Assembly: GCF_050908995.1 (NCBI RefSeq)
Contig: NC_135121.1
Span: forward strand, 6,572,001 to 6,636,000
DNA length: 64,000 nt
From: Andrena cerasifolii
Lineage: Eukaryota; Arthropoda; Insecta; Hymenoptera; Andrenidae
Reading direction: 5' to 3'
The notes beneath the pieces were generated by a model. That model saw only the letters and a program-made list of their open reading frames with translations, made no database searches and was not told the origin of the DNA. Below, piece by piece: positions 21,714-33,469 of the stretch. Each line of letters starts with the position of its first letter. Positions within the stretch are counted from its first letter, which is position 1. Position numbers and translations under genes: made by a program.

Positions 21714-23592
21714 TAATCAGCAGCCTACTTATAATAAATAGCTGCTACTGCTGTGAGATTACCGAAGTATAATTATCTCGCTTTTAGTGATACGCTACAA
21801 TTTTGACACAAAGACGTTAAACTCGAAAATGCATTTCAGATTACTGAAGTATCCATTTTGGTTTATGGAACCAACAATTCTTTAAAATGAGTAGGAAAGA
21901 TTAACGATACTATTATAAGCTAGCTACACTGTGTAGTACCTATACAGGTTGTCTTACCGATTCTGTCGATCCAAGCATCACTAAAGGAATCATATGGTTC
22001 CATTTAAAAAACCTAATGTAACCTTGTTTTCGTTATAAGAAAAGGAGTATTTTCGAAATGTTTGTAATTGCTTTTTGTTCCTCATCTAATACAGATAAAT
22101 TTTTGTTAACTATTTTTCCTCACGTCGTATCCATTTCATACATTATCGCATTCTGTGTAGCAGCATGTAGAAGTTCAGAATCATCTATATTCATGTCGTC
22201 AAAAAAAAAAGAAACTGAAGCAAAAGTGCGAATAATAAATTACAGCCACAAGAACAGTTCAATTAATTAAATTAATAATTCCATGAGCACTGAATGCACA
22301 AGGTTTCCATGACTGTATTTTGAACAAGAACCCCTAAGTGCAAAGAATCATGTGTTGCAAATTCAATTTACGAAATATAAGCAAAATAAATCGCTTGAGT
22401 TTTCGCAAACAGTTTTATTTATAACCGCCGAAAGCAAATTTGAAATATTTCGATGCGAAAAGCAATCAAAGCTTTGGACACGTATACCTATATGCAGTTC
22501 ATATTGAATAAATTTCATATTTGCGAGGTGTAGGTATATGTACTCACTTCTATGTTTTTTATTTTCTATATCATATGACTGCCCACAAGCACCCTGCGCT
22601 CGAAGTCAAAGTTAGTTACCGTTAAAGTTGGTTTGGTAATAAAAATGTGTGTTAATAAAAACACTTTATCATTGATATCACGAAGACAAAATATCGAGTA
22701 GCTACAAATGGCAAACATAAGACCAGGCTTCAACGAAAAGTGATAAAAACGTAACTCCAAATTAAGACATGAATGGAGCCTTAATTGGGCTCCCATGAAA
22801 GTATAAAATAGAACTCTAAATAGACCCACAAACGCTACACAAAATCACTTCGATCAATTTGACACATAGGCGAGAGAAGACGATATTAGTTATTTTAACA
22901 AATTGTAATACAATAAAGATACCTATTTAATTGTTTATTAGTACACGTACTATTTCACTAGGTATGAGAGAATATATACTAACGAAATTTGCAAACCTCT
23001 TCATCGAATGTAACAGGGGATCTGGAATCTTGTGTACACCAATATGTAATGAAGAATGGTCTTTAACGAATTTAAGAATCCAACTAAATCGTCGAAAGCA
23101 ACAAGCACTTCGAAAGTCTGGGAAAGGGGATTTCTCAAAGAATTCTTTGCAATTCAGTTTGCAAAGGCATCGCTTTAAGAAAAATGTACGAGACGCGAGC
23201 GAAGAGCGCGAGTCTTTATCCGCTTATGTCACTAAAGAAGAAACATTTCCGCAAGGAACGGAAATATCCACGGTACTTACCATCCAAGTGACATACTGAC
23301 ACGGATATATCCGCTTAAACCACCGGGCTTGAGGTTGCGCCACGGCGCTCTTTGGAAATCACAGTTACCCTTCGGGGTATTATTTTAAATATTAAAAACA
23401 TTTTCGTGTAAACTGCCACTGCCCCCTTCATCGACACTTCGAATTATCTGAAAAGAAAACGTGCATACGTTGCAATTTTAACTGAACAATACATATTTGT
23501 TATTTTACAAAATACAGTCATAACGTAGGCGAATAATTTCAAGTAGAAAAAAAATTAGTAACGCATACAGTGTACCCCTATTTAATTTAAGA
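21714..23592. other. spacer, no gene recognised
   Basis: The longest frame is 22931-23299 (+, 122 codons), Lys/Arg/Ser-rich at its end, with no recognised motif and no evident splice context. It is not supported as a gene. Confidence 0.45.
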
Positions 23593-23794
23593 CAGCGCTG
23601 CCCAGCGTAGGGGCCCCTCACGCGCCTGCTTCCCCTTCCAACCTTTCTTTCGAGCAGCGTGACTTGTCGTCAAGGAAACCTCGGTCACGAGACGTTCACT
23701 GTTACTTTGACTCGGCGGCGTCTTTGCGCCATGGCAACGGCGGACGATGGTGGGGGCGGCTTTTGCCTCTCAAGAGGCAAGTTGGACAGCGCTG
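23593..23794. mobile_element. hAT-type MITE (family H2, copy 1)
   Basis: A 202-bp GC-rich element with ends CAGCGCTGCCCAGCG and TTGGACAGCGCTG. It is flanked by ATTTAAGA and ATTTAAGC (7 of 8). The segment GTAGGGGCCCCTCACGCGCC and following TGCTTCCCCTTCCAA is shared with 55149-55183. Non-coding. Confidence 0.88.
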
Positions 23795-25269
23795 ATTTAA
23801 GCGATTGGAAGAAAATGTCTGTAATGGGAAAAGGTGCTCTGTAGTAATGGAAAAGTGCCTTTTTTCATACTCTTATTCTTTTGCAACAACATATTCCTGT
23901 ACTTCGTGTTTGCATAGTACTTATTAATATTTGTTACTCATTTAAGTAGGTACTTAAGGGGGTGCATGTGTATTAGACAGCTAAAATCAACAGCGGCTTC
24001 TAGGCTAGATTGTAGAACCTGTAATAACTTAAACCAATTGCTCTTTTAACAATTATTTCTTAGGGATATAAGACGTACTTTCAAATAAGAATGTTTACAA
24101 AATATTACAAATTAATTAATACACAAGACGTCAAAGTGAGTGCTTAGATGTAATGCAGTACAATACTGTTAGAAGCCTAACCGTAACTAAATAACTAATT
24201 AAATGACTAAAAACTAACATTAAAAACTAGAAAGTTATTGTGACGCATAATGTAACCATATATATCACCTAGCTTTACATATGTATATATGTAACTGTAT
24301 TTGTATTAATCACAAAATTATTTGCCTTTTCATCAAATTTCCCGGAGTATCTTCGTTCTCAAGTACCTTTCTCGTTGTCGCGCTAAAAAACTAATACAAA
24401 ATACCATTAAATCCTTAAAAAAGAACCAATAAGCAGAAGCGTATTGTTTTCCCAATGAGTGCAGCATACAAAGTATATTTTCAAGTAGAAGCCCAACCCT
24501 GGCTGCTCGCGATTACTTAACGCTTAAAGGACCAATGCGATTTAAATTAATAGTTCGGGGGCCAGCTAGCTGAAGCTCCCCGCTAAACCTGATTCACAAC
24601 AAAAGTGGAAAGTCCCATGAAACTTATAGAAATTCCCGCGGAGGTCGCTAATGGTTTCAATGTTGGATAACGTATCTCCAAGAATTTACGGTGCAGCGTC
24701 CACAGCTTTTCCTGCCGCTTCAAGACCATTTATTTTCTGGACCCTTGACTTCGTCATGGATACGGCGGGCCACGTTGCATCGAGTGCTATCCGCCACGAG
24801 AGTGGGAGATCTCTATGATCCTCAGAGCCCACTCGATCTTGGAGAAGATCATACAGCCAAACATAGGACACTTGGAAGACCTGCGTCGAGGTGATCGACG
24901 CAGCATGATTGAAATTTCAAATGCAAGATGTGTTAATACATTAGGTCCATGGATAAATAGTTTGGATTATATTCGAAAGGTTCTAAATGAAAGTAAATTA
25001 GGATTTTATATTTTATACCGTATCGTGTGACAAAATATAATTGTTTCGTTTGGTTGCAAAAACTTGTGAAGCACCTCACTCCCTTTCAATCCCACCAGAT
25101 TACTATTGTCACATAGTCCTTCAGATAAAACACTTTGAATATTCATGTGAGGAATAATACTAGTTGTATCGTACATGTACTATGTTGGGTTTTACTTTCA
25201 TAGGAATTAAGTGTTTATTTGAGTAATCAGGCTGCAGTTACATTCATATCTGTACACGATTTTTAAGAA
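23795..25269. other. spacer with a GC-moderate patch at about 24480-24920
   Basis: Paired frames at 24686-24894 on opposite strands have no recognisable domain. CCAACCCTG at about 24493-24501 resembles a hAT right terminus, but no left partner was found. Otherwise AT-rich. Confidence 0.4.
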
Positions 25270-25753
25270 GGGTAGATGTCCTAATTGCTGCCAGTGTCCC
25301 TATCACTACCACTTTATTTATTTTACTTAATAAAAACGTAAATTATAAAGAATAGTGTGCAAAAAAAATATTATTGAATTGGAAGTGTTCGTCTTCTTCT
25401 TATCAGTGGCGCCCCAGAGGAGAGGGGCAAGGCACCCCCAAAAGAAAAAGGAGGAAAGAGATTAATATAACCACGACTGAAGTGTTTTAAGAGCTTAGTA
25501 AAAAGAACACGTGATTTTAATGCTCCTATAAAAATTTATAATCACCTAATGAATTCTACTGAATTTGCATAAAAAATATTTTTTAACTCGGCTTCCCCCA
25601 AGATTATGTCCTGAGTGCACCACTGCTTCTTCTTCTTCTTCTTCTTCGTATTATTATTCTTATACCCTATTCTCTATACGTAACGTTTTTAATTAGTACA
25701 ATAAATAAAGTGAGAGTAATAGGGACACTGGCAGTAATTGGGACATCTACTCT
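25270..25753. mobile_element. MITE (family M1, copy 2) interrupted by a hAT element
   Basis: It starts GGGTAGATGTCCTAATTGCT and ends AGTAATTGGGACATCTACTC, matching the M1 copy at 8959-9184. Its TGGCAGTAATAGGGAC-type arms are present on both sides of a nested 222-bp hAT MITE. It must predate that insertion. Confidence 0.85.
25404..25625 (+). mobile_element. hAT-type MITE (family H1, copy B), nested
   Basis: 222 bp with ends CAGTGGCGCCCCAGAGG and GAGTGCACCACTG. It is flanked by CTTCTTAT and CTTCTTCT (7 of 8). Its interior matches copy A (6708-6956, inverted) and copy C (16987). It sits inside the M1 MITE. Confidence 0.85.
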
Positions 25754-26874
25754 ACTTTGAAATAAAAAAGCCTGCTTCACTTACATTTAGAGTTTTTGAA
25801 ACAACTAAAATTTCGTATTCTTTCATGAATTTTTGCGTTCACGTTGAAATAAATTAAACAAAACGAACTAAAGTCGAAGAAATAATTTGCTGCTTGACAG
25901 TAGATGTATTTTTTTAATCATTTTAATAATGTAGGACATCATTGATACACAATCAAATTAATTTTTTGTAGTGCTTTCATAAAATTCGAGAAAAAATCTC
26001 TTCAGTGATAATAGACACAGATTTAAACAAATAAATAAGTCTCGAAAGAAGGGAATAGTAATTATTTCTCTGAAGAGTGTATATTAATTTATACAACGCG
26101 TAAATTATTATGTTATGAAACGTATTAATTCATTGTAACAAATCTGCGTTTCAAAAGTGATTTAAGGGAAATAATGGAGCAATGCATAAAGATATTTATT
26201 CGAATTTATAACCTGTACGTTATTGAAACTCGAATGAACAAAAACTATATTCATAAAATTGCAATTTTTTCAGTTGTATTGTATTAGCCTATCTGCATGT
26301 AAATAATATTAATTACTTAAAATGTTTAATATCATTTGAAATACTCTGGAGCAACTATATAACGATATTTCAAAAAGTTGTGCAAGGAGAATAATTGTCG
26401 GAATCACGTGAAACTTTCACGTTGACTGAACATTATCAGTAATTCATTTCACGCAAATTCTTTATGACATTTCCGCGAATATTACACGCTCATCGAGTCG
26501 GACAAAAATTAGCAAGCTGAAGTGCGGAACCATTAATTAGAACTTTTCCGATAGGGAGAAAGAGGATGACGTAATAGGTGGAGTGTGGATTTTCATATAG
26601 TGATGGATTTGATCTGACTCTGCGCGTACAAGTCGAAATGGGTGGGCATAAAATTTTAACTGATGTTACTTAACTCTGTGAAATCATTTCAGTCGATGCT
26701 TTCTCAATACTTGTGTTTAAAAAAATTATATATACCAAAAAAGAATTTTAGCAAAATGAAGAAAAAAGTATACTATAAACATTTCTAAACCATTTGCAGG
26801 TTTTTAATTTCCTTCCTAATTAAGTTCTTTTAGACACGAGAAATCTCAAGTTCGAAATTGCAAAATGATATATA
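25754..26874. other. AT-rich spacer, nothing recognised
   Basis: No frames above 60 codons and no inverted repeats noticed. Confidence 0.55.
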
Positions 26875-27569
26875 GGGGGGAACCCACCCTGAAGCTACTG
26901 TAAGAAAAGACAAAGTTGAGGATTTTTTTTCTTCGTATAAATAAAAATATAGGCCTCAGATTTTTTTATATAGTTTTAAAGCAACCTTTAAATAAATTTT
27001 GCTAGAATTTTTTTTTTAAAAATTGTACAAAATGGCGGCGGACAAGATGGTTTCCCGCAGGACTGCAAGAAAAAATAGCCCACACTCTCGGGAATGACTG
27101 GATCATCTGAGAAGGAAATACAAAAAAGATATATAAACTGGAATATATTATCTTCCACCTAGCGTAAGATTTTCTCAAAATTCGAATTACTTTGGAAATT
27201 ATAGCAGTTTGAAGAATTGACTTTAACTTTTTACATAAAAATTTGCAGTGTAATGCTTGTACAAAATCGAATGATTGAAATATCAAAAAAATCCTACACT
27301 AGGTGGAAGATAATATATTCCAGTTTATATATCTTTTTTGTATTTCCTTTTCAGATGATCCAGAGGGCCACTTTTTATTTTCAGTCCTTCGAGAGGCCAT
27401 TCTGTCCGCCGCCATTTTGAAAAATTTTTCATAAAAAAATTCTTGTAGCAAAATAAAGGTTGCTTTAAAACTGTACAAAAATTCCAAGACTTATATTTTT
27501 ATTTATAGGTACGAACAAAAAATCCTTAACTTTGTCTTTTGTTAGTGATTTCAGGGTGGGTCCCCCCCT
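26875..27569. mobile_element. large foldback element (TA-flanked)
   Basis: About 695 bp with arms of roughly 290 bp. Ends are TA|GGGGGGAACCCACCCTGAA and TTCAGGGTGGGTCCCCCCCT|TA. The same peptide WKIIYSSLYIFFVFP is encoded by opposite strands of the two arms (frames at 27002-27286 and 27217-27420), a direct sign that the arms are inverted copies. No transposase. Tc1/mariner-type non-autonomous element by its TA flanks. Confidence 0.88.
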
Positions 27570-27780
27570 TAATTTTCATTGAAATTTTTCTGATAAATGA
27601 AGGCTAATAAAATTTCATTCTACTCTGCTCGACTATTAATGCATTAATGTCTTTATCCGCGCACTGCATTAACAATTTCCAAAAATGCGGCGAAGTGTAC
27701 AACAGCAGCTATTTTCTATACAGTCTACTTTGCTTCATTTCACGTAACAGAGTTCACTCGCAGATTACAAGTTTTCGTCC
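27570..27780. other. AT-rich, nothing recognised
   Basis: No gene or repeat was seen. Confidence 0.4.
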
Positions 27781-28260
27781 TCGAAGCGATTCCCCGCCGT
27801 TAAACGCAAATTACTGAACGCCGATAGCTGATATTCCATCAAGGAAGGCACCAGCATCGTTTCACCTTTGCTTCAATTCATCGCTACTTTCGCCAGAAAG
27901 AAAATCTTGGGAAAGGGTGGAATGGGCGATATGAAAGGGGAGCTGGCAAGAGGTGCTCCTTTCGGAGCCCACCGCTGGATGATTGCCAATGAATGCTTAA
28001 ACGTAAGGTAACCTGTTGATAATCGCGTGATATAATGCACGATACGCCTTACTCCATTTTAAACTCGTGCTACCCCTCCTCGGCCCCGTCCACCGCCGCG
28101 ATATTCCATCCCATTTTTATTCGATCCACTGTGAAACTCGTGACATTAATGTTTCAGGCGGAGCGAAATTTTACGGGGCCATTATGTGAGCGGCTTAGAA
28201 ACCAATCGCGTCGAATAAAACTTTCATCATCCACGCCAGTCACTATAACTTGACGAACTT
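27781..28260. other. GC-moderate non-repetitive island
   Basis: Raised GC and CpG with no inverted repeats and no recognisable frame (28035-28253 is stop-bounded without domain). Candidate conserved non-coding host DNA. Confidence 0.35.
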
Positions 28261-29087
28261 ATTAATTTCACGTCTCCTTTAAACGAACCAACTCCAAACG
28301 TACGTTTTGCATAGCTGCGAATAATTGATTCAAAATTGGACTGGAAAATAACGTGGCGGTGGTTTGTGTTAAGATTATAAGGCGATAGCGGAGGAGTTCT
28401 TGGTGGTAGCACTATTTATTAACAATCTGTTGTATAGATATTTAACTCAGTTGGAAAAACTAGACTAGTCTAACTATGGGGATGAAAAAACCAAAACCGA
28501 AGTCTGTTTTCAATTTGGAGGACGTCTCGGCTCCCCAAGTACAAAAAATGTAGTGTTTTTTTTTAATAAAATTAAACACTTCATTTTTAATGAAAAACTA
28601 TGAAAAATGTTTAAAAAATATATAAATTTATGATATAATAGAAAATTATTCATTATTGTGCATTGTGAAATTTCACAAAGCACAGAAGAAGCGAGAGAAG
28701 CGCTTGGCCCGGTTGCCACCTGGCGGTGGCGTCACGTACTATCCATCGCGAGCTGGCCGAGTCATGACTTCTTTATGTACATACCATTTTTTATACAGAT
28801 TAATTATATTTGACGTCGTAAAACATAGCCTATACCCCTTCCTGTTGTTTAAGGATACTGTAGTTAAAATTTCGTAAAGATTTGTTGAATACTTTGTGAG
28901 ATTTTTGTGAGCATACAAACAAATGCTGAAACTTTATTATAATAGTATGACATGATATATTGTATGTATATGGGTACCAAATTTCATAAACAAAGAGCTA
29001 AAAAGGTGCACAAATAAAATTTTCACGGTGATAAACTAACACCCTAACTATAACTTAGGATTACCCACTAACATGATACCGCCTTAA
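28261..29087. other. AT-rich, no gene recognised
   Basis: A GTCTCGGCTCCCCAAG block at about 28525 resembles the interior of the H1 hAT family and may be a small relic. Nothing else was seen. Confidence 0.4.
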
Positions 29088-29432
29088 GGCGGCTACCGGC
29101 CAAGCCTCACTTCACAGGTGTAAATTATTTTTTGTTTTCAAATCTTTATTCCATTTAAAAGATCACCACACAAACTACTTACCAATAATTTTCTTTTAGC
29201 TGTACGGTGCCGGGAAGTATTTTATTTGATTTCCTTAGTTTCACAAATAATCCTCGCAGCGTGCTTAGCTCACAAATGCACTCGAAAATAGATTTCTATC
29301 AAATCGAAACGTCAGATTGCCATGTTTCTTAGGCCGATATGTGTGGTGTGGCAATACTTTTAAGGCTGACAAATGAAAACTCTGAAAAAAAAATTACAGG
29401 GGCCCAACTCCTGATTTAAACAGGTACCCGCC
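29088..29432. mobile_element. TTAA-flanked short element (piggyBac-like MITE)
   Basis: 345 bp between two TTAA sites. Termini GGCGGCTACCGG and CAGGTACCCGCC pair as inverted repeats (10 of 12). TTAA duplication is the piggyBac signature. Both flanks also read GCCTTAAGGC, so the palindromic match extends into the target, which lowers certainty on the exact boundary. Confidence 0.5.
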
Positions 29433-30657
29433 TTAAGGCAGGCGTATGCACTAGAGGGTTATCGCATGTGTACTATGCTACAGTGTGTGGTGTGCACGCG
29501 CGAGACTCAGTGGGGGAATCCCACATCATGCGGACCTCTGCCAACCTGCACGCGGACTGTCACATTGGTACTCCTGACAGGTCATTGAAATTGAGGCTGA
29601 AACGCCACCGTGTTATGATTTTAGGGGAAAGCAAGTTGAAGGAAAAATAATTGTTTTCAGAGAAAATGCGGTGGGAAGTAATTAGTTTAAACGGCACTTG
29701 AGGTAGATTGTAAATGATAACTATTATCAAATTCTAGCTGCAAAATTAATTTCATTAGGTAGTGACAGCGACCTTTTTTCCAATGTGCACATTCAGTGCA
29801 GTGCTATTCGACGAGACTTCGGTACTTCTCTACTGTCACTTTTCATCGAACACGGGCATGAATTCGCTAATTGGACAAGAGTGAATGATTTTTTTTTATG
29901 TTTTTGTGCACGACTAGTGTGCCGGAAAACATGGTACTGCGAGGGGCATGATTCTTCGTGACAAAATGAATAAAAGTACCTAACATGCAGTCACTGGAAA
30001 AGAAAATACTTCGAATGTCAATCACAATTGTGTGGTTCTGGTAAAGAAATATCGGTTCCAAGGTTTCCGTTGTTGGGAAATGTAGGAAAAGCCTCGTAAA
30101 AAAGCAGGGTGGAAGGGGCTCTTGGAATAAAAAAAATCGTTACATTCATTGGAAAGCTTTAAACTCCCGGCACGCTACTATTTAAATGTTCGCGCTTTCA
30201 GTGTGGCATGTGAAGCTTCGTATAATACCGAAAGCAGTAACTTGAATTTAGAAAGTGAGTATATTGTGCATTCTATGTACAGGGTGAGTCGTAACCGATG
30301 GTACAACCGAAAGAGTAATAACTCTACGTGACAAAACAAGGGGGATATATTGTATAAAATCTGTTCATAGAAAGTTTTTCAAAAAACACTTAACACACAC
30401 GAACTTCAGCAGCAACTTCTCCGTACACTTCGCAAATGGATTTTACGGTTCCTATCACTCAGTGCCTCTTCGCAACTCATTAAGTAGTACGTGTCGAATA
30501 TATACTGTACTAACTAACATGTCTTGAATTTTAGAACAAAAAAATAAATGGAACGCTCAAAATATAATTACAAACCCAGCACGTGATAGAATATTAGATT
30601 AGGTTGAAAACCAAAGAATAAGGAATTACAGTTACTCACAAAAGTATTCGTCCTCTA
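29433..30657. other. spacer, no gene recognised
   Basis: TACAGGGTGAGTCGTAACC at about 30278 resembles other dispersed ACAGGGTG-type ends. Frames at 29867-30061 and 30149-30331 lack motifs. Confidence 0.45.
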
Positions 30658-31298
30658 GGGTTTATACAAAAACCGACTTTTGAAGAAACCGGTTTTCGAA
30701 TTTCGCTATTCCCCAAAAACCAGTTAAACCGGTTTTCGAATGCCGCTATTCCCCGAAAACCGGTTACACCAGTTTTCGAATTCCGCTATTCCCCCAAAAC
30801 CGGTTAAACCGGTTTTCGAATTCCGCTATTCCCCCAAAACCGGTTAAACCGGTTTTTGAATTTTCACAGAAAATATAATTAGAATAGTAAATAAATACTT
30901 GTACCTATTTTAAAAAATGTCAGTTTCCTTAATATTATGGAATTGCGATAATATAACAAAATAAAATATACTCTATGTATAAAGAACCAAATAAAAAAAG
31001 GATAATAACTAAAATCCGTACAAAATATAAATCTTTTAAAAGGTGGTAACCTATTTATAAATCTTTATTCCATTTAGTATTTTTTTTCTCCTAAAAATAT
31101 GAACGCATGAAGAGTAGTTTTACAGGAAACAGTTACCTATTACAATATTAACGTTTTTAATTAAATAAATAATTCATTTGTGCATATTTATTCTAGTATA
31201 TAAAACCGTTTTTTTTAATTTAAAATCGCCCTTCAAAATTTACAAATTTATAAATAAAAACCGGTTTTTAATCCCGGTTTTTTAAAACCGACAAACCC
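30658..31298. mobile_element. TA-flanked element (family M2) with a 40-bp array
   Basis: 641 bp. Left end TA|GGGTTTATACAAAAACCGAC, right end AAACCGACAAACCC|TA. It carries a 40-bp tandem array next to the left terminus, then an AT-rich body shared with 18800-19282. The AAACCGG words at both termini are also the core of the array unit, so the array may have grown from terminal sequence. Confidence 0.75.
30691..30860. repeat. 40-bp tandem array rich in AACCGGTT palindromes
   Basis: GGTTTTCGAA recurs exactly every 40 bp (30691, 30731, 30771 with one change, 30811, 30851 with one change), giving four full units and a partial one. Each unit contains CCGCTATTCCCCC and the palindrome AACCGGTT. The regular period without variable spacers excludes a CRISPR array. 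Confidence 0.9.
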
Positions 31299-31299
31299 T

Positions 31300-31720
31300 A
31301 TTTTCCACCTCATACGTTTAACATATTTTACTTATTAAAGTAATGCTGAATTCAGAATTACTGGTTATAATTTAGGTTAGTATGAACCTTGATGAATATA
31401 TTTTTAGTTAGTGCCATATACTAAAGAAATGCTCAAAGAAATATTCCTAGGAGAATGAAACAAGATAAGCTCGAATTTCACAGAAGATCAGCTGAAAATA
31501 TCTATAGATAATAGATTAAAGCTTATAATAAAATCGCAGGGATATTAGAGGAATATTAACTTATTGTACTTGTATAAAATAAATATTGAATTCGGATAAA
31601 TCTTTTATTACTTTTTCTATTGAATGCACCCAAAGCAAAAGTATATAATAATGCAGGTTTATATACCGTGAATTAAGCAGAATTCTGAATTCTTACTTTG
31701 AAGTCGATGTCACCCCTATA
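31300..31720 (+). pseudogene. Tc1-type transposase C-terminal relic, copy 1
   Basis: From 31427 the plus strand reads KEMLKEIFLGE-stop-NKISSNF, then RLKLIIKSQGY and a stop. This fits the Tc1 transposase C-terminus, where a W.IL..EW..IP motif is followed by L..SMPRRL..VI...G. The family Trp in EW is here a TGA stop; the sister copy at 42055 has TGG. The whole segment is about 75% alike to 41945-42143 plus 42517-42740. The catalytic core is not present. Confidence 0.6.
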
Positions 31721-32099
31721 CGGAATTTGTAAACTTACACAGATAAGTAAATTTGGGTCAAATTGATTCAATATTATATACTCGCAAGAACCAAGCATAC
31801 AAAAATAAAAGTCAATTCATTTAATTATTACGGTTCACTATTTTAAGAACATATTAATCGTATACAATAAAACAAAAAATAAAAAAGAATGTATTATTGT
31901 CGGTTATTAGTTACTTAAAGATAGAAAGGAGTCCAAATAATTATTAAAGGAGGGATGAGGATTTGTGACTCGATTTTTTGCCAAAATGACCCAATTTCCG
32001 TACAAGGGTTGCTATGTGAAATATACATGTACCCATGTTACATAAAAGATGGACCGACAGTTTTGCGAATAACTGTACGCAACAGGACGTTACAAAACT
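31721..32099. other. AT-rich, no gene recognised
   Basis: Start of the frame 31955-32479 (174 codons) lies here. That frame has no recognisable domain. Confidence 0.4.
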
Positions 32100-32960
32100 T
32101 TCCGTCCGACCCAATGCATTGTCGTAACCGAGGTACAGATTTCACATTCTCGTCAAACCACCGCGCAGCCAGCGCATTTAAGGAAGCATTCTTCGCGCGG
32201 CGGTTTAACGAATCACGAGTATTTAACTATAAATTCCCATTACTTGAAGCAATTAAGCCGCGTGGTTTAAGTGGATGGATAATTGATCGCGAAAGTTTGA
32301 CCGGCCATTCATTCGGCTTAAACTGTTTATGCAACACTCGGTTGGCCAGCTATTTTGTACCACGGCGGCATTCAAGTGCGCACTTTACAAAAACAATTAT
32401 GCGAGGCCGCGATTGGCAGACGTTCGTTTCCATGTATTCGCAACGAGAACCATTAAACGACCATTTGCCGCGCAAATAATAGCTGATGCGCCGATACACT
32501 CGTTGCACCCCTTTTTTCCCTCGCCCCCCTGCCCATCCCCCTCGGCCACCGCCGTCGCCCCCTCCCCCACCCCTACCGCCCTATGGCTACCGCCGTCGAA
32601 TTTCAGATCGCGCTTTAATATCGGCGGCCGCTTAATCCGCAATGACGGTTTTTCTGGGATTTCGCCGCTTTATTACAAAAAAGCTTCAGCCCGCTGGACG
32701 GCAGATGTCACGTGTGCCATTTTTTTGCTGGCCATCCTGTGAACTGCTTCTACCCCTGTACCGTCGCGTCGTTACGCGCTCGTTCGCTCGTTCGAAACTT
32801 TCCTTGAAACGCGCCGCGCAAGATTCGCCTTGCACGAGATTACATAAAGCTCGGTACCAAAAGCACGGATTTTTTCTTCGAATTTGTGGCATTTATCAGG
32901 GCGCTCTGGAGGAAATAGTTCGCGCGCAACAGTCCTCCAGATTGAACATTTTGGGCAATA
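32100..32960. other. GC-rich non-repetitive island with C-rich tract
   Basis: The most extended GC-rich segment in the middle of the window. It includes a pyrimidine/C-rich run (about 32500-32600) and a TTAAGCCGCGTGGTTTAAG-type palindromic word at about 32252. Plus-strand frames of 174, 137 and 139 codons overlap here in different phases without a recognisable domain, a pattern expected of GC-rich non-coding DNA with few stops. Candidate regulatory DNA or unrecognised exon. Confidence 0.4.
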
Positions 32961-33111
32961 TTAAGTGTTGCAGTTCTGAACCCCCCTCCCCTAAAATACC
33001 GTGCGTCAGTTTACAGCTGAAAGGGTGTCGTATTTGGAAAAAGGGTGTCAATTACTTTTAGGGGATCTCCCTACATTGACGGCCTGAAAAGGAGCGCGAT
33101 ATTTGAGATTG

Positions 33112-33240
33112 TTTTAACAGAAACCCTGTAATTATATTAATTGAAAACTTTATGTCTATATTGTACATATTTAGGCAACATTAAAAAAATTAATTAAAAA
33201 AAACGGTACCTAAAACTTTAAACGCGTTTTTCTCGAAACG
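33112..33240 (-). repeat. dispersed repeat R-A, copy 2
   Basis: Inverted relative to 9833-9965, sharing ACTTTAAACGCGTTTTTCTC and ATATTAATTGAAAACTTTAT. It ends abruptly at the start of the LTR-like segment at 33243, as if interrupted. Confidence 0.75.
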
Positions 33241-33242
33241 AT

Positions 33243-33469
33243 TGTGACGTACCGGCCCTACCACGAGATGGCGACTTAGTGTCCGCCGGCGCCACCAGAG
33301 GTCTAATCTTCCTAACTCTTTCTCACAGGTCCTAACTTCCAATCTCATTAGTATATATACAAGTTCAAATTATTTACTCTTGGGCATCGTGTGTGTGTCT
33401 AGGGCAGAGGCCTATATATGGGGTAAAGCGTTTAAGATTTTAATTTATATGTTATGTATATTTGTGACA
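33243..33469 (+). mobile_element. possible solo LTR
   Basis: It starts TGTGACGTACCGGCC and ends TATTTGTGACA, so it has TG..CA borders. Inside are a TATATATAC box (about 33351) and a GC-rich upstream part (GGCGACTTAGTGTCC, GGCGCCACC). This is the general layout of insect Gypsy-type LTRs. No matching target duplication was found (ACGAT left, GGTTT right) and no internal retroelement sequence is adjacent. Confidence 0.35.

Noticed and set aside
27002..27420. Matching peptides WKIIYSSLYIFFVFP on opposite strands
   Set aside because: Not a conserved protein; both are read from the inverted arms of one foldback.
30691..30860. Regular 40-bp repeats resembling a CRISPR array
   Set aside because: There are no unique spacers; the whole 40-bp unit repeats. 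The DNA is also eukaryotic.
31955..32742. 174- and 137-codon plus-strand frames
   Set aside because: They overlap in different phases, have no recognisable domain, and lie in a GC-rich island. A partial exon cannot be excluded, but is not supported.
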